A stretch of 7,601 nucleotides of DNA from Deltaproteobacteria bacterium RIFOXYD12_FULL_50_9 (GCA_001799225.1 MGTA01000073.1:4077-11677), one strand, 5' to 3'; counted from the stretch's first letter, positions 1 to 5,819 are shown. Numbers and translations are program-made. The notes: generated from the letters alone by a model not told the origin.

Positions 1-1
1 C

Positions 2-736
2 ATCCGTGATCTGACCGAAACCAAAGCGCTCCAAGAACAGATCATCAATGCCGAACGCCTGGCAGCCCTGGGCCAGGCAGTAGCGGAAATCAACCACGAG
101 ATTAAAAACCCTCTGGCCATGATCGGCGGCTTTGCCAATCAACTTAAAAAAAACACGGACAACCCCAAAAACCGCGAAAAAATCGAAATTATCGTCACGG
201 AGGTTCAGCGGTTGGAAAACCTGCTGGTCGAACTGAAAAATCTCTACTCTCCAAAGGCGCTGCAGATAGAAAAAATCAACGTCTCTGCCATGCTGCATGA
301 GATTTTAGCCCTGGTAGCAGAGGAGTGCCGAAACAGAGGTATCAACATCGAGTTTAATGCCGAGAACGATGAAAATATCATTATCGAAGGGGACAAACAG
401 AAACTAAAACAGGTACTGCTTAACGTCATCAAAAACAGCATGGAGGCTATGTCCGAAGGCGGCAATCTGCTTATCAAGGCAACCGCAACCGCCAAGGACG
501 TAGAGATCTCGGTCATCGACGAAGGGCCTGGTATTCCGGCCGAAACACAAAAACAGATCTTCAAACCGTTCTTCACCACCAAGAAGAAAGGCACCGGTTT
601 AGGTTTATGCGTCTCCAAACGGATCATTGAAGACCATAAAGGCAGCACGTTTACCCTGGAGAGTGAAGAGGGCAAGGGGACCACGGTCAAGATCAACATG
701 CAAAGACAGCGATCGGTTGAGGAGTGTCAAATCTGA
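2..736 (+). CDS. Sensor histidine kinase, C-terminal part (N-terminus outside window)
   Basis: Membrane or cytosolic two-component sensor kinase; the 244 residues present are the transmitter module. The reading frame is open to the left edge, so the sensor part is missing. The first residues (IRDLTETKALQEQI) resemble the end of a PAS domain leading into the dimerisation helix. The phospho-acceptor His is residue 32 of the visible part, in an H-box reading NHEIKNPL. The HATPase domain follows: N-box NVIKNSMEA (about residues 141-149), G1 box DEGPGIP (173-179), F-box FKPFFTT (about 187-193) and G2 box GTGLGL (197-202). All key motifs are intact, so the kinase is probably active. The style is that of NtrB/ZraS-type kinases, which usually pair with a sigma-54-activating response regulator; no regulator follows, so the partner must lie upstream or elsewhere. 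It converges with the minus-strand polyamine operon, leaving about 30 bp between them. The family is certain; the signal sensed cannot be told. Confidence 0.95.
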   Translation: MRDLTETKALQEQIINAERLAALGQAVAEINHEIKNPLAMIGGFANQLKKNTDNPKNREKIEIIVTEVQRLENLLVELKNLYSPKALQIEKINVSAMLHEILALVAEECRNRGINIEFNAENDENIIIEGDKQKLKQVLLNVIKNSMEAMSEGGNLLIKATATAKDVEISVIDEGPGIPAETQKQIFKPFFTTKKKGTGLGLCVSKRIIEDHKGSTFTLESEEGKGTTVKINMQRQRSVEECQI

Positions 737-749
737 TCCGGATCCACCT

Positions 750-768
750 AAAAATAGCGGCAACGCTA
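750..768 (-). terminator. Weak intrinsic terminator at end of the polyamine operon
   Basis: Read on the minus strand there is a 5-bp stem TAGCG/CGCTA with a 4-nt loop, followed by five T. The first stem bases coincide with the TAG stop of the PP2C remnant. The stem is short, so termination may be inefficient. It could end the three-gene minus-strand operon before it runs into the converging kinase gene. Confidence 0.4.
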
Positions 769-954
769 CAGTTCACCCACCACCACGGTGATATTATCCC
801 GACCACCCGCCTGCAATGCTGCCTCAACGAGTGAAATCGCCCGTTCCGCCACAGTTGTTTCCCGCTTAAGCAGCAAGGCTATCGCCTCAAAATTCACCTC
901 GTCATGAATGCCATCTGAAGTTAAGAGTAACCGTGAGCAGGCAACTCTTTTCAT
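766..954 (-). pseudogene. PP2C-family protein phosphatase remnant (C-terminal 62 residues)
   Basis: The 62 residues match only the end of a PP2C/SpoIIE-like metal-dependent Ser/Thr phosphatase. RLLLTSDGIHDEV carries the conserved SDG motif, and GGRDNITVVV carries the late Asp-Asn metal-site motif (residues 50-59). Intact bacterial PP2C enzymes are about 240 residues, so the catalytic core with the first Asp motifs is absent. Reading further upstream in the same frame goes straight into the nspC 3' end with no PP2C-like residues, so the break is at the N-terminus. The ATG overlaps the nspC TGA stop (ATGA), so it could still be translated by coupling. It is most simply a relic left by a deletion. 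A real small protein is possible but has no catalytic potential on its own. Confidence 0.7.
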
Positions 955-2114
955 GACAACCGGTTTCGATAATCCTCGTAGCCGAACTTCCGGAGAATCT
1001 TAGTGTTGCCGGTTAGAGGATCATGGATGCCGATGCTCGGCAAGCGTACGCCGTTAAAGGTGTTGTTCTTGACCATCGAATAGTGGGCCATATCAAGGAA
1101 TACCAACTTCTGGCCCAACACCAGCGGGGCCTCGAATGAGTACTCCCCGATAATATCACCGGCAAGACAGGTGAGGCCACCCAGCAGGTAGGTATACGGA
1201 AACCGACCCGGCAGACCGGCCCCGACAATCTCGGGCCGGTAAGGCATCTCAAGCACATCCGGCATATGGGCGGCGGCTGAGGTGTCGAGCATGGCGATTG
1301 ATTTTTCGTTGTGGACGATATCGAGCACCGAGGCAATCAGGATGCCGGCGTTCAGAGCCACTGCCTCACCGGGTTCAAGATAGACCTGAACCCCATAACG
1401 GTCACGGATCCCGTTAATTAGTGAACACAAAAGATCAACATCGTAGTCTGGTCTGGTTATGTGATGACCGCCGCCGAAATTAACCCAGCGCATTTTTTTT
1501 AGATACGGCCCGAATCTCTCCTCAAACGCCGCCAGGGTATGGCTGAGGGCGTCGGCGTTCTGCCCGCAAAGGGCATGGAAGTGCAGACCATCAATTCCAT
1601 CCAGTTCGTCAGGTTCGAACTGCTCAGCGGTCACTCCAAGCCGCGAATATCTGGCGCAGGGGTTATAGAGGGCGGTCTTGACCTCCGAAAATTCCGGGTT
1701 CACCCGGATGCCGCAAGAGACCTTGGCCTCGGAGCGCCATACTCGTTCTCGGAACCGCTTCCACTGAGAAAACGAGTTAAAAACCAGATGATCAGCCAGA
1801 GTCAGCACCTGATCGAACTCGCTCTCTTTATAAGCCGGTACATAGACATGCACCTCGCCGCCCATCTCCTCCCGGGCCAGTCTCGCCTCATCAAGGGAAC
1901 TGGCGCTGGCTCCGGCCAGAAAACGGCGGATCAGCGGAAAGACCCCGAACATCGCAAAGCCCTTAAAGGCCAGGAGGATTCGACAGCCGGTTCTTTCCTG
2001 CACAGCTGCCAGGGTGTGGAGATTTCGTTCCAGGGCGCCGAGATCGCAGATATAGGCAGGGGTCGGGATCTCAGCGATATCGATCGCCATTGAATTGTCC
2101 ACGGCTCCGGTCAC
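951..2114 (-). CDS. nspC: Carboxynorspermidine/carboxyspermidine decarboxylase (NspC)
   Basis: PLP-dependent decarboxylase of the alanine-racemase-fold (fold III) group. It removes CO2 from carboxyspermidine or carboxynorspermidine to give spermidine or norspermidine in the cytosol. The 387 residues are full length. K51 in LLAFKGFAMF is the Schiff-base lysine. The glycine loop FGGGHH (213-218) and EPGE (247-250) bind the PLP phosphate. C316 and D320 in LTCLAGD correspond to the active-site Cys/Asp region, and the end, FGYEDYRNRLS, is typical of NspC. The GTG at 2112-2114 overlaps the TGA of the upstream dehydrogenase gene (GTGA) and has AGGTG eight bases upstream. An ATG at 2088-2090 (residue 9) is an alternative start with a weaker ribosome site, and the protein body begins right after it. 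It is the second gene of the polyamine operon, and its stop overlaps the PP2C remnant start. Substrate preference between C7 and C8 polyamines cannot be read from sequence. Confidence 0.95.
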   Translation of the reverse strand: MTGAVDNSMAIDIAEIPTPAYICDLGALERNLHTLAAVQERTGCRILLAFKGFAMFGVFPLIRRFLAGASASSLDEARLAREEMGGEVHVYVPAYKESEFDQVLTLADHLVFNSFSQWKRFRERVWRSEAKVSCGIRVNPEFSEVKTALYNPCARYSRLGVTAEQFEPDELDGIDGLHFHALCGQNADALSHTLAAFEERFGPYLKKMRWVNFGGGHHITRPDYDVDLLCSLINGIRDRYGVQVYLEPGEAVALNAGILIASVLDIVHNEKSIAMLDTSAAAHMPDVLEMPYRPEIVGAGLPGRFPYTYLLGGLTCLAGDIIGEYSFEAPLVLGQKLVFLDMAHYSMVKNNTFNGVRLPSIGIHDPLTGNTKILRKFGYEDYRNRLS

Positions 2115-3286
2115 AGTTCCAGCACCTGCCAGGGCAGACCATGAATCATCAACTTTTCCATGAAAGGGGTCGGGTCCAACTCCTCGACATTAAATACCCC
2201 CTTGCCGCGCCAGACGCCGTTGAGCATCAGCATGGCGCCGATCATAGCCGGTACCCCGGTGGTATATGAAATGGCCTGGGACCCCACCTCCCGGTAGCAC
2301 TCCTGATGATCGCAAACATTATAGATGAAAATCTTGCGGGGACGACCGTCCTTTATGCCATCAATAAGGCAACCGATACAGGTCTTCCCTTTGGTGACCG
2401 GCCCGAGGGACGACGGCTCCGGCAGCAGAGCCTTCAGGAACTGTAGGGGTACAATCTGGTGACCCTCGAACTCGACCGGATCGATCCTGGTCATCCCGAC
2501 ATTACCCAAGACCTCAAGATGCTTGAGATAGTTGTCCGAAAAGGTCATCCAGAAGCGGGCGCGCTGCAACCCCTTAATATTCTTGGCCAGGGATTCCAGC
2601 TCTTCGTGATACATGAGATAGGCCTTCTTAGGTCCGATCGCTGGAAAATCAAAGGTCTGGTGGATGGAAAGCGGCTTAGTCTCTACCCAGTTGCCGTTTT
2701 CAAAATAACGACCGGGCGCTGTCACCTCACGGATGTTGATTTCCGGATTAAAGTTGGTGGCAAATGGGTGACCGTGGTCTCCGGCATTGGCGTCTAAGAT
2801 ATCGATTGTCTGAATCTCATCAAAAAGCATCTTCTGAGCGTAAGCGCAGAAGATATTGGTAACTCCCGGATCAAAGCCACAGCCAAGCAGGGCCATGATG
2901 CCGCGCTCCCGGAAGCGTTCTTGATAATCCCACTGCCACTTATAGCAGAAACGGGCCTCGTCGGGTGGCTCGTAATTGGCGGTATCCAGGTAATCAATAC
3001 CGGTGGCCAGGCAGGCATCCATAATGGTCAAATCCTGATAGGGCAGGGCTGTATTGATCAGCAGTGTCGGTTGATAGCGCTTGATCAGCTCCACAACTTC
3101 GCTCGTCTTGTCGGCGTCCACCTGGGCGATCTCAATGGGTCTGGACAATTCGCTTTTGATTTTTGCACACTTGGCAAGCGTCCGACTGGCTAAGACAATT
3201 TCATTAAATACCTCCGGAACCTGCGCGCACTTATGAACAACAACACCGCCCACACCACCGGCCCCAATAATCAAAACCTTGTTCAT
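2111..3286 (-). CDS. Carboxy(nor)spermidine dehydrogenase, saccharopine dehydrogenase family
   Basis: NAD(P)H-dependent reductase that condenses L-aspartate semialdehyde with putrescine or 1,3-diaminopropane to carboxyspermidine or carboxynorspermidine, the step before NspC. The 391 residues cover the whole family length. The Rossmann motif GAGGVGG is at residues 8-14, and SRT at 34-36 after beta-2 fits NADPH binding. GCGFDPG and the C-terminal SYTTGVPAMIGAM stretch are typical of LYS1-like carboxyspermidine dehydrogenases. The ATG at 3284-3286 is preferred because GGGGG sits five bases before it. A TTG five codons upstream is possible but leaves no room for a ribosome site. It is the first gene of the minus-strand operon and overlaps nspC by four bases. 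This pathway needs no S-adenosylmethionine decarboxylase. The exact symbol (casdh or a lys1-like name) varies, so none is given. Confidence 0.93.
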   Translation of the reverse strand: MNKVLIIGAGGVGGVVVHKCAQVPEVFNEIVLASRTLAKCAKIKSELSRPIEIAQVDADKTSEVVELIKRYQPTLLINTALPYQDLTIMDACLATGIDYLDTANYEPPDEARFCYKWQWDYQERFRERGIMALLGCGFDPGVTNIFCAYAQKMLFDEIQTIDILDANAGDHGHPFATNFNPEINIREVTAPGRYFENGNWVETKPLSIHQTFDFPAIGPKKAYLMYHEELESLAKNIKGLQRARFWMTFSDNYLKHLEVLGNVGMTRIDPVEFEGHQIVPLQFLKALLPEPSSLGPVTKGKTCIGCLIDGIKDGRPRKIFIYNVCDHQECYREVGSQAISYTTGVPAMIGAMLMLNGVWRGKGVFNVEELDPTPFMEKLMIHGLPWQVLEL

Positions 3287-3339
3287 ATCTACCCCCGTCA
3301 ATAGTGATGGTATCGTAAAAAGTCCAATTTTATCTCGTC

Positions 3340-3364
3340 ATTCCCGAACTCTTTAATCGGGAAT
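3340..3364. repeat. Dispersed-repeat-like hairpin in the polyamine operon leader
   Basis: ATTCCCG (3340-3346) and CGGGAAT (3358-3364) form a perfect 7-bp stem with an 11-nt loop. The flanks (CGTC before, CC after) give the CGTCATTCCCG...CGGGAATCC pattern seen in widespread small dispersed palindromic repeats of proteobacteria. It lies between the predicted transcription start and the dehydrogenase ATG, so it would fold in the 5' leader of the operon mRNA. Membership of a repeat family is from memory of the pattern; the hairpin is directly visible. Confidence 0.6.
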
Positions 3365-3400
3365 CCGGTCTGTTAAAAAGTAGTAAATTAAATTTTTCCT

Positions 3401-3429
3401 ATTGTAACAGAAAATTCTATTCCTCCCAA
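3401..3429 (-). promoter_or_regulatory. Sigma-70 type promoter of the polyamine operon
   Basis: On the minus strand TTGGGA (3424-3429) and TACAAT (3401-3406) are separated by exactly 17 bp, matching 4/6 and 5/6 consensus positions. Transcription would start near 3394, giving a leader of about 108 nt that contains the 3340-3364 hairpin. It is back to back with the tRNA-Lys transcription unit. Confidence 0.6.
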
Positions 3430-3464
3430 TCCGTAAATCTCCCCTAATTCTCCTGTTAATCTCC

Positions 3465-3493
3465 TTGACGTCTCCATGTTCTTGTGATACCTT
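3465..3493 (+). promoter_or_regulatory. Possible promoter of tRNA-Lys
   Basis: TTGACG (3465-3470) is a good -35 box. The matching -10 is weak: TACCTT (3488-3493) at 17-bp spacing, or GATACC (3486-3491) at 15 bp. The start would fall about 25-30 nt before the mature tRNA, a usual distance for a tRNA leader. Confidence 0.4.
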
Positions 3494-3525
3494 CGCCAAC
3501 GTTCAATTGCAAACAGGAAAATGAC

Positions 3526-3601
3526 GGGCCGTTAGCTCAGCTGGTAGAGCATCTGACTCTTAATCAGGCGGTCGTAGGTTCGATCCCTACACGGCCCACC
3601 A
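3526..3601 (+). tRNA. tRNA-Lys (anticodon CUU), CCA encoded
   Basis: A complete 76-nt cloverleaf. The acceptor stem GGGCCGT pairs with ACGGCCC, the D-arm is GCTC/GAGC, and the anticodon loop CTCTTAA has CTT at 3559-3561. The T-arm GTAGG/CCTAC encloses TTCGATC. The discriminator A (3598) is followed by a genomically encoded CCA. Anticodon CUU decodes AAG lysine codons. tRNA-Lys genes are common integration targets, and everything rightward of this one looks accessory. Confidence 0.97.
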
Positions 3602-3610
3602 ATAAAATCA

Positions 3611-3644
3611 AGCACTTAGCTCTTTTCGAGCTTGGTGCTTTTTT
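3611..3644 (+). terminator. Intrinsic terminator of tRNA-Lys
   Basis: A 12-position stem (3611-3622 with 3628-3639; one G-T wobble and one mismatch), a 5-nt loop TTTTC, and a run of six T (3639-3644). It starts about 10 bp after the tRNA CCA end, a textbook position, so the tRNA is a single-gene transcription unit. Confidence 0.85.
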
Positions 3645-3650
3645 GTTTGG

Positions 3651-3671
3651 TGCTACCCTGATGCTACCCTG
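3651..3671. repeat. Tandem TGCTACCCTG repeat just after the tRNA terminator
   Basis: The 10-mer TGCTACCCTG occurs at 3651-3660 and again at 3662-3671, separated by one A. Two direct copies at 11-bp spacing beside a tRNA gene could be an arm-type binding site for an integrase that has been lost, but no integrase gene or second attachment site is in the window. It may equally be a chance duplication. Confidence 0.5.
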
Positions 3672-3971
3672 GGAGGGTGGAAAACGCTATTGTGAGCAAA
3701 TTTTTTAATCGCCCTTATGACCGCTACCGACAACTTATTTCCCCATAACCTACTCAAAATCCACCCATTCGAGCCGGGTATTACGTAAGGTTTGAAAAAA
3801 AAAGTTGGCCTATTAAGAAAACAATAAAAAAAGGAAAATCAGTTACCGAAATGAGCAAAAATGTTCATGCCAACAAATCACAACAATCACTCGCGATCGC
3901 CTGACAGTAAAAATAATCCTTTACAATCCCTTGTGCCAGAGTTACAAACATAACATGGTTAATCAGGTTGT

Positions 3972-4003
3972 TTGGAATTGCCTATCTGTAATTCCAATTT
4001 TTT
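3972..4003 (+). terminator. Terminator-like stem-loop in the leader of the lipoprotein operon
   Basis: TTGGAATT (3972-3979) and AATTCCAA (3990-3997) form a perfect 8-bp stem with a 10-nt loop, directly followed by six T (3998-4003). It has the layout of an intrinsic terminator but ends only 37 bp before the lipoprotein ATG, and there is no recognised gene between it and the tRNA terminator. It may attenuate transcription into the operon, or be an operator-like palindrome. Confidence 0.55.
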
Positions 4004-4040
4004 CTACGACCTTTTTGGACATCTTGATGAGGTTTAAGTC

Positions 4041-4196
4041 ATGAATAAATGCATTTTCCTGTGTGTAGCCACTATACTTTTCCTGGTAGTCAGTTGTGGA
4101 GGCGGAGGGGGCGGATCATCAAGTGATTCTCTGCCTCCTACAAGTATATCAAACATATGGGATACAGCCGAATGGGATAACTTTTTCTGGGAGTGA
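4041..4196 (+). CDS. Short lipoprotein with C-terminal tryptophan ladder
   Basis: A 51-residue protein. MNK is followed by a hydrophobic signal helix (4-18) and a lipobox LVVS-C with Cys19, so it should be lipidated and anchored in a membrane facing the periplasm or outside. After the Cys comes a linker of six Gly and three Ser, then a short Pro-containing stretch. The tail IWDTAEWDNFFWE has Trp at 40, 45 and 50, exactly every five residues, two of them followed by Asp. The mature peptide is only 33 residues, so the tail itself is probably the functional part. TGAGG (4028-4032) eight bases before the ATG is a good ribosome site. Its stop lies 5 bp before the exported protein gene, so the two form an operon. 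I know no named family for it. A truncated larger lipoprotein is the main alternative, but the ordered tail argues against that. Confidence 0.72.
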   Translation: MNKCIFLCVATILFLVVSCGGGGGGSSSDSLPPTSISNIWDTAEWDNFFWE

Positions 4197-4201
4197 GAAT
4201 A

Positions 4202-4960
4202 ATGAAAAACAAGGCTATCTATATTTTGATCGGAATAGTTGTAGCTATATCGGGATCGTTGCTAGCCGCTTCTACCAATCTCCCATATCAATTTACGGCA
4301 GGAGGGAAAGCGAAAGCAGTTGAAGTGAATGCAAATTTTAACACCCTTAATTCAGCGCTCAATGGGATTGATGGACGGGTTACTGCACTTGAACAATCTG
4401 CTCCCACGAGAATTACCGTTATTCAGAACGACCTCCCCGTCGGGTCTACAATTACAATTGATGGATCCCCTTACACTATTGTTCAGTTTGAAGTCCCGCG
4501 GTTCGATACAGATGAGATCTACCTGTTAAAATATCCTTCACCTAACAATTTCACATCAGGGAACAGCAACGAAAGTATATTGGTACATAATTCTGGTTGT
4601 TCTACTGATCACAATAGCTTGTCACCTAAAGAAATTACTTCTATTAATGGGTTAGACACACTAATAATTGAAAATTTTAACTTTCAGAACTCTCTTGCAA
4701 CCGATACTGCCGGTAGAACGATCCGCTCTTCATCAGGACATTTTTTGTACACTTGCGTATCGCTTGGCCCACAGACCAGTGTCATATTTAGCATACTAGC
4801 CCCATCTGCTTCCCTGCAAGGGTCAAATCCAACCCGTTCTGCAGATGCTTCTGGAATAATTACGGTTTATCCGCCGAACAAAACCTCTGCTCAGCTAAAT
4901 ACCGAAAGTCAGAATCTACACAACTTGTTGTCATATGTTACAATCAAAAAGAAGCTATAA
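4202..4960 (+). CDS. Exported protein with VNANF N-terminal motif, function unknown
   Basis: A 252-residue protein with a signal peptide: KNK, a hydrophobic core at 5-22, and probable cleavage after LLA near residue 22. The mature start carries QFTAGGKAKAVEVNANFNTL (30-49), a motif often seen at the N-terminus of secreted or surface proteins of environmental bacteria. It is followed by LNSALNGIDGRVTALEQ (49-65), which looks like a short coiled coil that could trimerise. The rest is Ser/Thr/Asn-rich and probably beta-structured. The only two Cys (133, 185) could form a disulfide after export. ATG 4202 is chosen because GGGAG (4189-4193), inside the end of the lipoprotein gene, lies eight bases upstream; a GTG at 4193 that overlaps the lipoprotein stop is less likely. 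No catalytic motif is recognised. Co-expression with the lipoprotein suggests the two act together at the cell surface, which is inference. Confidence 0.85.
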   Translation: MKNKAIYILIGIVVAISGSLLAASTNLPYQFTAGGKAKAVEVNANFNTLNSALNGIDGRVTALEQSAPTRITVIQNDLPVGSTITIDGSPYTIVQFEVPRFDTDEIYLLKYPSPNNFTSGNSNESILVHNSGCSTDHNSLSPKEITSINGLDTLIIENFNFQNSLATDTAGRTIRSSSGHFLYTCVSLGPQTSVIFSILAPSASLQGSNPTRSADASGIITVYPPNKTSAQLNTESQNLHNLLSYVTIKKKL

Positions 4961-5016
4961 TACCATCTACAAAAAATTATCTACAAACTTGTAACAGCTT
5001 CAATATAGTGGCCGGG

Positions 5017-5232
5017 TTAACCTGGACCATCGAGGGCCTTGTCGAACCACTCATCGCGTGGACATGGCAGGATAATCCTGCTATGTTGTTCCAACCACGC
5101 TGTTTCAAAGCAGGAAATAGCTGATATCCCTACATCTTCGCTGCTTTCGATCTGGGTTTTCCATGCCGGTTTGAGGCGATCCTGTTCGAGATTAACCCAC
5201 CATAACCAGATGTGCGTATCTAAAACAATCAT
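5017..5232 (-). pseudogene. vapC: Truncated PIN-domain (VapC-like) toxin
   Basis: PIN-domain RNases of type II TA modules are about 125-135 residues; this frame stops after 71. The N-terminal half is well kept: MIVLDTHIWLWW carries the first catalytic Asp (D5), and GISAISCFETAW carries the second acidic residue (E43). The family alignment continues to about DEWFDKALDGPG, then TAA. The next codons in frame give about ten residues and another stop, so the C-terminal acidic residue of the metal site is missing. The toxin should be inactive as an RNase. Its ATG overlaps the antitoxin stop (ATGA). A 14-bp near-palindrome (5012-5025) sits at the point of truncation. A sequencing error is a possible alternative cause, but the sequence beyond does not resume PIN motifs in an obvious way. 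Confidence 0.8.
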
Positions 5233-5447
5233 CTAGGCAAATCCCAATACGATTCGGGAGTACTCTCAAATATGTCACCACATATTTGAATTTTTCCAGC
5301 AATGGCCGGGTGTGGCCGCCTGCTCTTCAGTTTTTCGTCATCGACGGTTAAGACGATGACCTCAACCTGATGGTTGATAAAAGACTCTGGCAACTCGATC
5401 AAGAGGTTCCGGTTATTGACTTTTTCAAAAAGACGTTGCACTTGCAT
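5229..5447 (-). CDS. vapB: VapB-like antitoxin
   Basis: A 72-residue protein upstream of, and overlapping by four bases, the PIN-toxin gene: the standard antitoxin-toxin order and coupling. The N-terminal part (LFEKVNNRNLLIELPESFINHQVEVIVL) fits a small DNA-binding or dimerisation domain of the AbrB/Phd-like size class. The C-terminal GKIQICGDIFESTPESYWDLPR is the typical toxin-wrapping tail of antitoxins that partner with PIN toxins. The ribosome site GGAGGG lies seven bases before the ATG. With the toxin truncated, the antitoxin may persist as a repressor or as protection against related toxins. The exact antitoxin family is uncertain. Confidence 0.8.
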   Translation of the reverse strand: MQVQRLFEKVNNRNLLIELPESFINHQVEVIVLTVDDEKLKSRRPHPAIAGKIQICGDIFESTPESYWDLPR

Positions 5448-5514
5448 GGCCAGCCCTCCGGTTCACAGTAAAAAATAGCTTTAAGTCACAGCTACCACAA
5501 AAAAATGCGAGGAG

Positions 5515-5781
5515 TCAAGTTGAGAATAGTTTGTCGTACAAAAAACAGAGGTCAGAAGGTGAAGAATAAGCCTTCAGTCCAGCACCTTGCCTGCTTTCTT
5601 CTATGGCTTTGATTGTTTCCTCGTTTGGATGGTGGCCGGAAGCCCTGCAAGCGGCCCAATCGTCAACCTCAAGCCAGTACTCCAAGGCTTCAGCCGCCAT
5701 GTCAGACGGACTCTTGCCGTGGTGTTGTGCTGCCGCCAGTAATTTTGCTTCCAAGGAGTCAGAAAGGTTCATAGCTAACAT
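5515..5781 (-). CDS. Orphan ribbon-helix-helix antitoxin-like protein
   Basis: An 88-residue protein when started at the ATG 5779-5781, which has GGAG seven bases upstream; in-frame starts further up (ATG 5794-5796, TTG 5815-5817) lack such a site. MNLSDSLEAKLLAAAQHHGKSPSDMAAEALEYWL is a classic ribbon-helix-helix fold: a short strand, then two helices with the A-EAL-YWL pattern. It is followed by a linker and EETIKAIEESRQGAGLKAYSS, like the toxin-binding tail of RelB/ParD-type antitoxins. No toxin follows it; the next minus-strand gene is the vapB homologue about 70 bp on. The last ten or so codons (CFLYDKLFST) are encoded by the 5524-5551 direct repeat, so the natural C-terminus was probably replaced. 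A palindrome at 5822-5831 may be its operator. Confidence 0.75.
   Translation of the reverse strand: MLAMNLSDSLEAKLLAAAQHHGKSPSDMAAEALEYWLEVDDWAACRASGHHPNEETIKAIEESRQGAGLKAYSSPSDLCFLYDKLFST
5524..5551. repeat. 28-bp direct repeat, left copy
   Basis: Matches 7490-7517 in 27 of 28 positions (C at 5546 versus T at 7512), same orientation. It contains the inverted repeat TTTGT-CGT-ACAAA. On the minus strand it encodes the last residues and precedes the stop of the orphan ribbon-helix-helix gene. Weaker similarity continues leftward (GAGTCA at 5512-5517 versus 7471-7476) with an indel. Confidence 0.85.
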
Positions 5782-5819
5782 ATCATTGCTCCGCATGAAG
5801 TTTTTATCAACCGACAAAA

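Larger units (their letters stand above)
3645..4040. other. Intergenic stretch between tRNA-Lys and the lipoprotein operon
   Basis: About 400 bp with no convincing gene. It holds the TGCTACCCTG tandem repeat, an 8-bp palindrome TTACGTAA (3781-3788), an A-rich stretch (about 3797-3840), two very short reading frames without good ribosome sites (3717-3788, 23 codons; 3851-3904, 17 codons), and the stem-loop at 3972-4003. The base composition is visibly AT-richer than the polyamine genes. No clear sigma-70 promoter for the downstream operon was found. Confidence 0.7.

Noticed and set aside
1539..2093. 184-codon plus-strand frame opposite nspC
   Set aside because: It is antisense to a full-length, motif-rich enzyme gene, and its residues resemble no protein fold; shadow of codon bias.
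3484..3708. 74-codon plus-strand frame covering the tRNA
   Set aside because: The tRNA-Lys cloverleaf and terminator explain the DNA; the peptide is the familiar false translation of a tRNA gene.
3851..3904. 17-codon frame MSKNVHANKSQQSLAIA
   Set aside because: Very short, with the purine-rich stretch about 13 bases away, and no neighbour or family supports it.
3920..3940. Sigma-54 like TGGCAC on the minus strand
   Set aside because: The GG to GC spacing is off by one and the -12 element is TG rather than GC; it also points toward the tRNA, with no gene to drive.
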